Part shown: positions 63,895 to 64,000 of the stretch, one piece after another | Numbering within the stretch: position 1 is the stretch's first letter | How the letters are laid out: each line of letters starts with the position of its first letter | NCBI GenBank assembly: GCA_020426325.1 | Contig: JAGQQG010000019.1 | Location: forward strand, 1-64,000 | Direction: 5' to 3' | Source: Planctomycetaceae bacterium | GTDB lineage: Bacteria > Planctomycetota > Planctomycetia > Planctomycetales > Planctomycetaceae | DNA: 64,000 nt | Position numbers and translations under genes: made by a program | Notes under the pieces: generated by a model | Told to the model about the DNA's origin: nothing | The model's input: the letters and a program-made list of their open reading frames with translations, nothing else | Databases searched by the model: none

Positions 63895-64000
63895 CGTCAT
63901 TCCTCCTGAATTCCTGTGAGTCTCCGCAAGGTCCGTATTCTTGCGTTTCCCGCACTCCAAACCAATCCCAGTCTGATGAAATCATCAAGGATGACGGGCA

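Overview
The window comes from a member of the Planctomycetota, most likely order Planctomycetales. The evidence is the set of lineage-typical proteins: a DUF1559 pseudopilin-like protein (about 57.0-58.0 kb), DUF1598 and DUF1207 proteins, a c-type cytochrome fused to a formylglycine-generating-enzyme-like domain, Tat-dependent Gfo/Idh/MocA and xylose-isomerase-like proteins, and many secreted proteins of unknown function. It is a chromosomal stretch of about 50 genes. I see no rRNA, tRNA, CRISPR array, phage module or insertion sequence.

Layout. 0-4 kb, minus strand: the cytochrome/FGE-like fusion (cut by the left edge), a small secreted Cys/Tyr-rich protein with its own terminator, and a calcineurin-like phosphoesterase. 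4-12.2 kb, plus strand: a carbohydrate-flavoured run (Tat oxidoreductase, alpha/beta hydrolase, GH88-like hydrolase, SDR dehydrogenase, TIM-barrel isomerase), then an HTTM/MauE-like membrane protein and a DUF1990 protein. 12.2-16.6 kb: two methyltransferases, a periplasmic rhodanese and a tandem esterase whose first domain looks inactive. 16.6-21 kb, minus: a translation-associated set def-fmt-SpoU methyltransferase plus a secreted HEAT-like protein. 21-25 kb: HDAC-family deacetylase and aroE on plus, murJ on minus. 25-35 kb: a DUF1207 protein on plus, then seven co-directional minus genes (STAS membrane protein, GspE/PilB-like ATPase, DUF1598, ceramidase-like, PQQ propeller, CorA, TPR lipoprotein).

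35-42 kb: a plus-strand trio opposite the STAS gene (two TM plus coiled-coil proteins, the second with an MreC-like layout, and an overlapping 46-residue TM protein), pyrF, a lipoprotein and a CBS-domain cation/proton antiporter. 42-50.6 kb: a GH38-like protein without the usual nucleophile motif, FAA hydrolase, an MMPL/RND-type exporter, a membrane-anchored protein and an acyltransferase-3 membrane protein carrying an 8-bp tandem repeat. 50.7-54.3 kb: eno with a clear terminator, a FtsB/DivIC-like protein, a secreted protein with a terminator, and two palindromic elements. 54.3-64 kb: comEC, the DUF1559 protein, hemP, a lipoprotein, ftsK, a stand-alone coaB and a secreted protein.

Possible joint functions: the 4-10 kb run fits uptake-independent processing of an unsaturated or oxidised sugar. 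MurJ, FtsK, the FtsB/DivIC-like and the MreC-like proteins are envelope and division parts in a phylum known for lacking FtsZ. The best candidates for something undescribed are the STAS/GspE-like pair with the divergent coiled-coil trio (33-37.4 kb), the eno-linked FtsB/DivIC-like gene, and the inactive-looking GH38-like protein.
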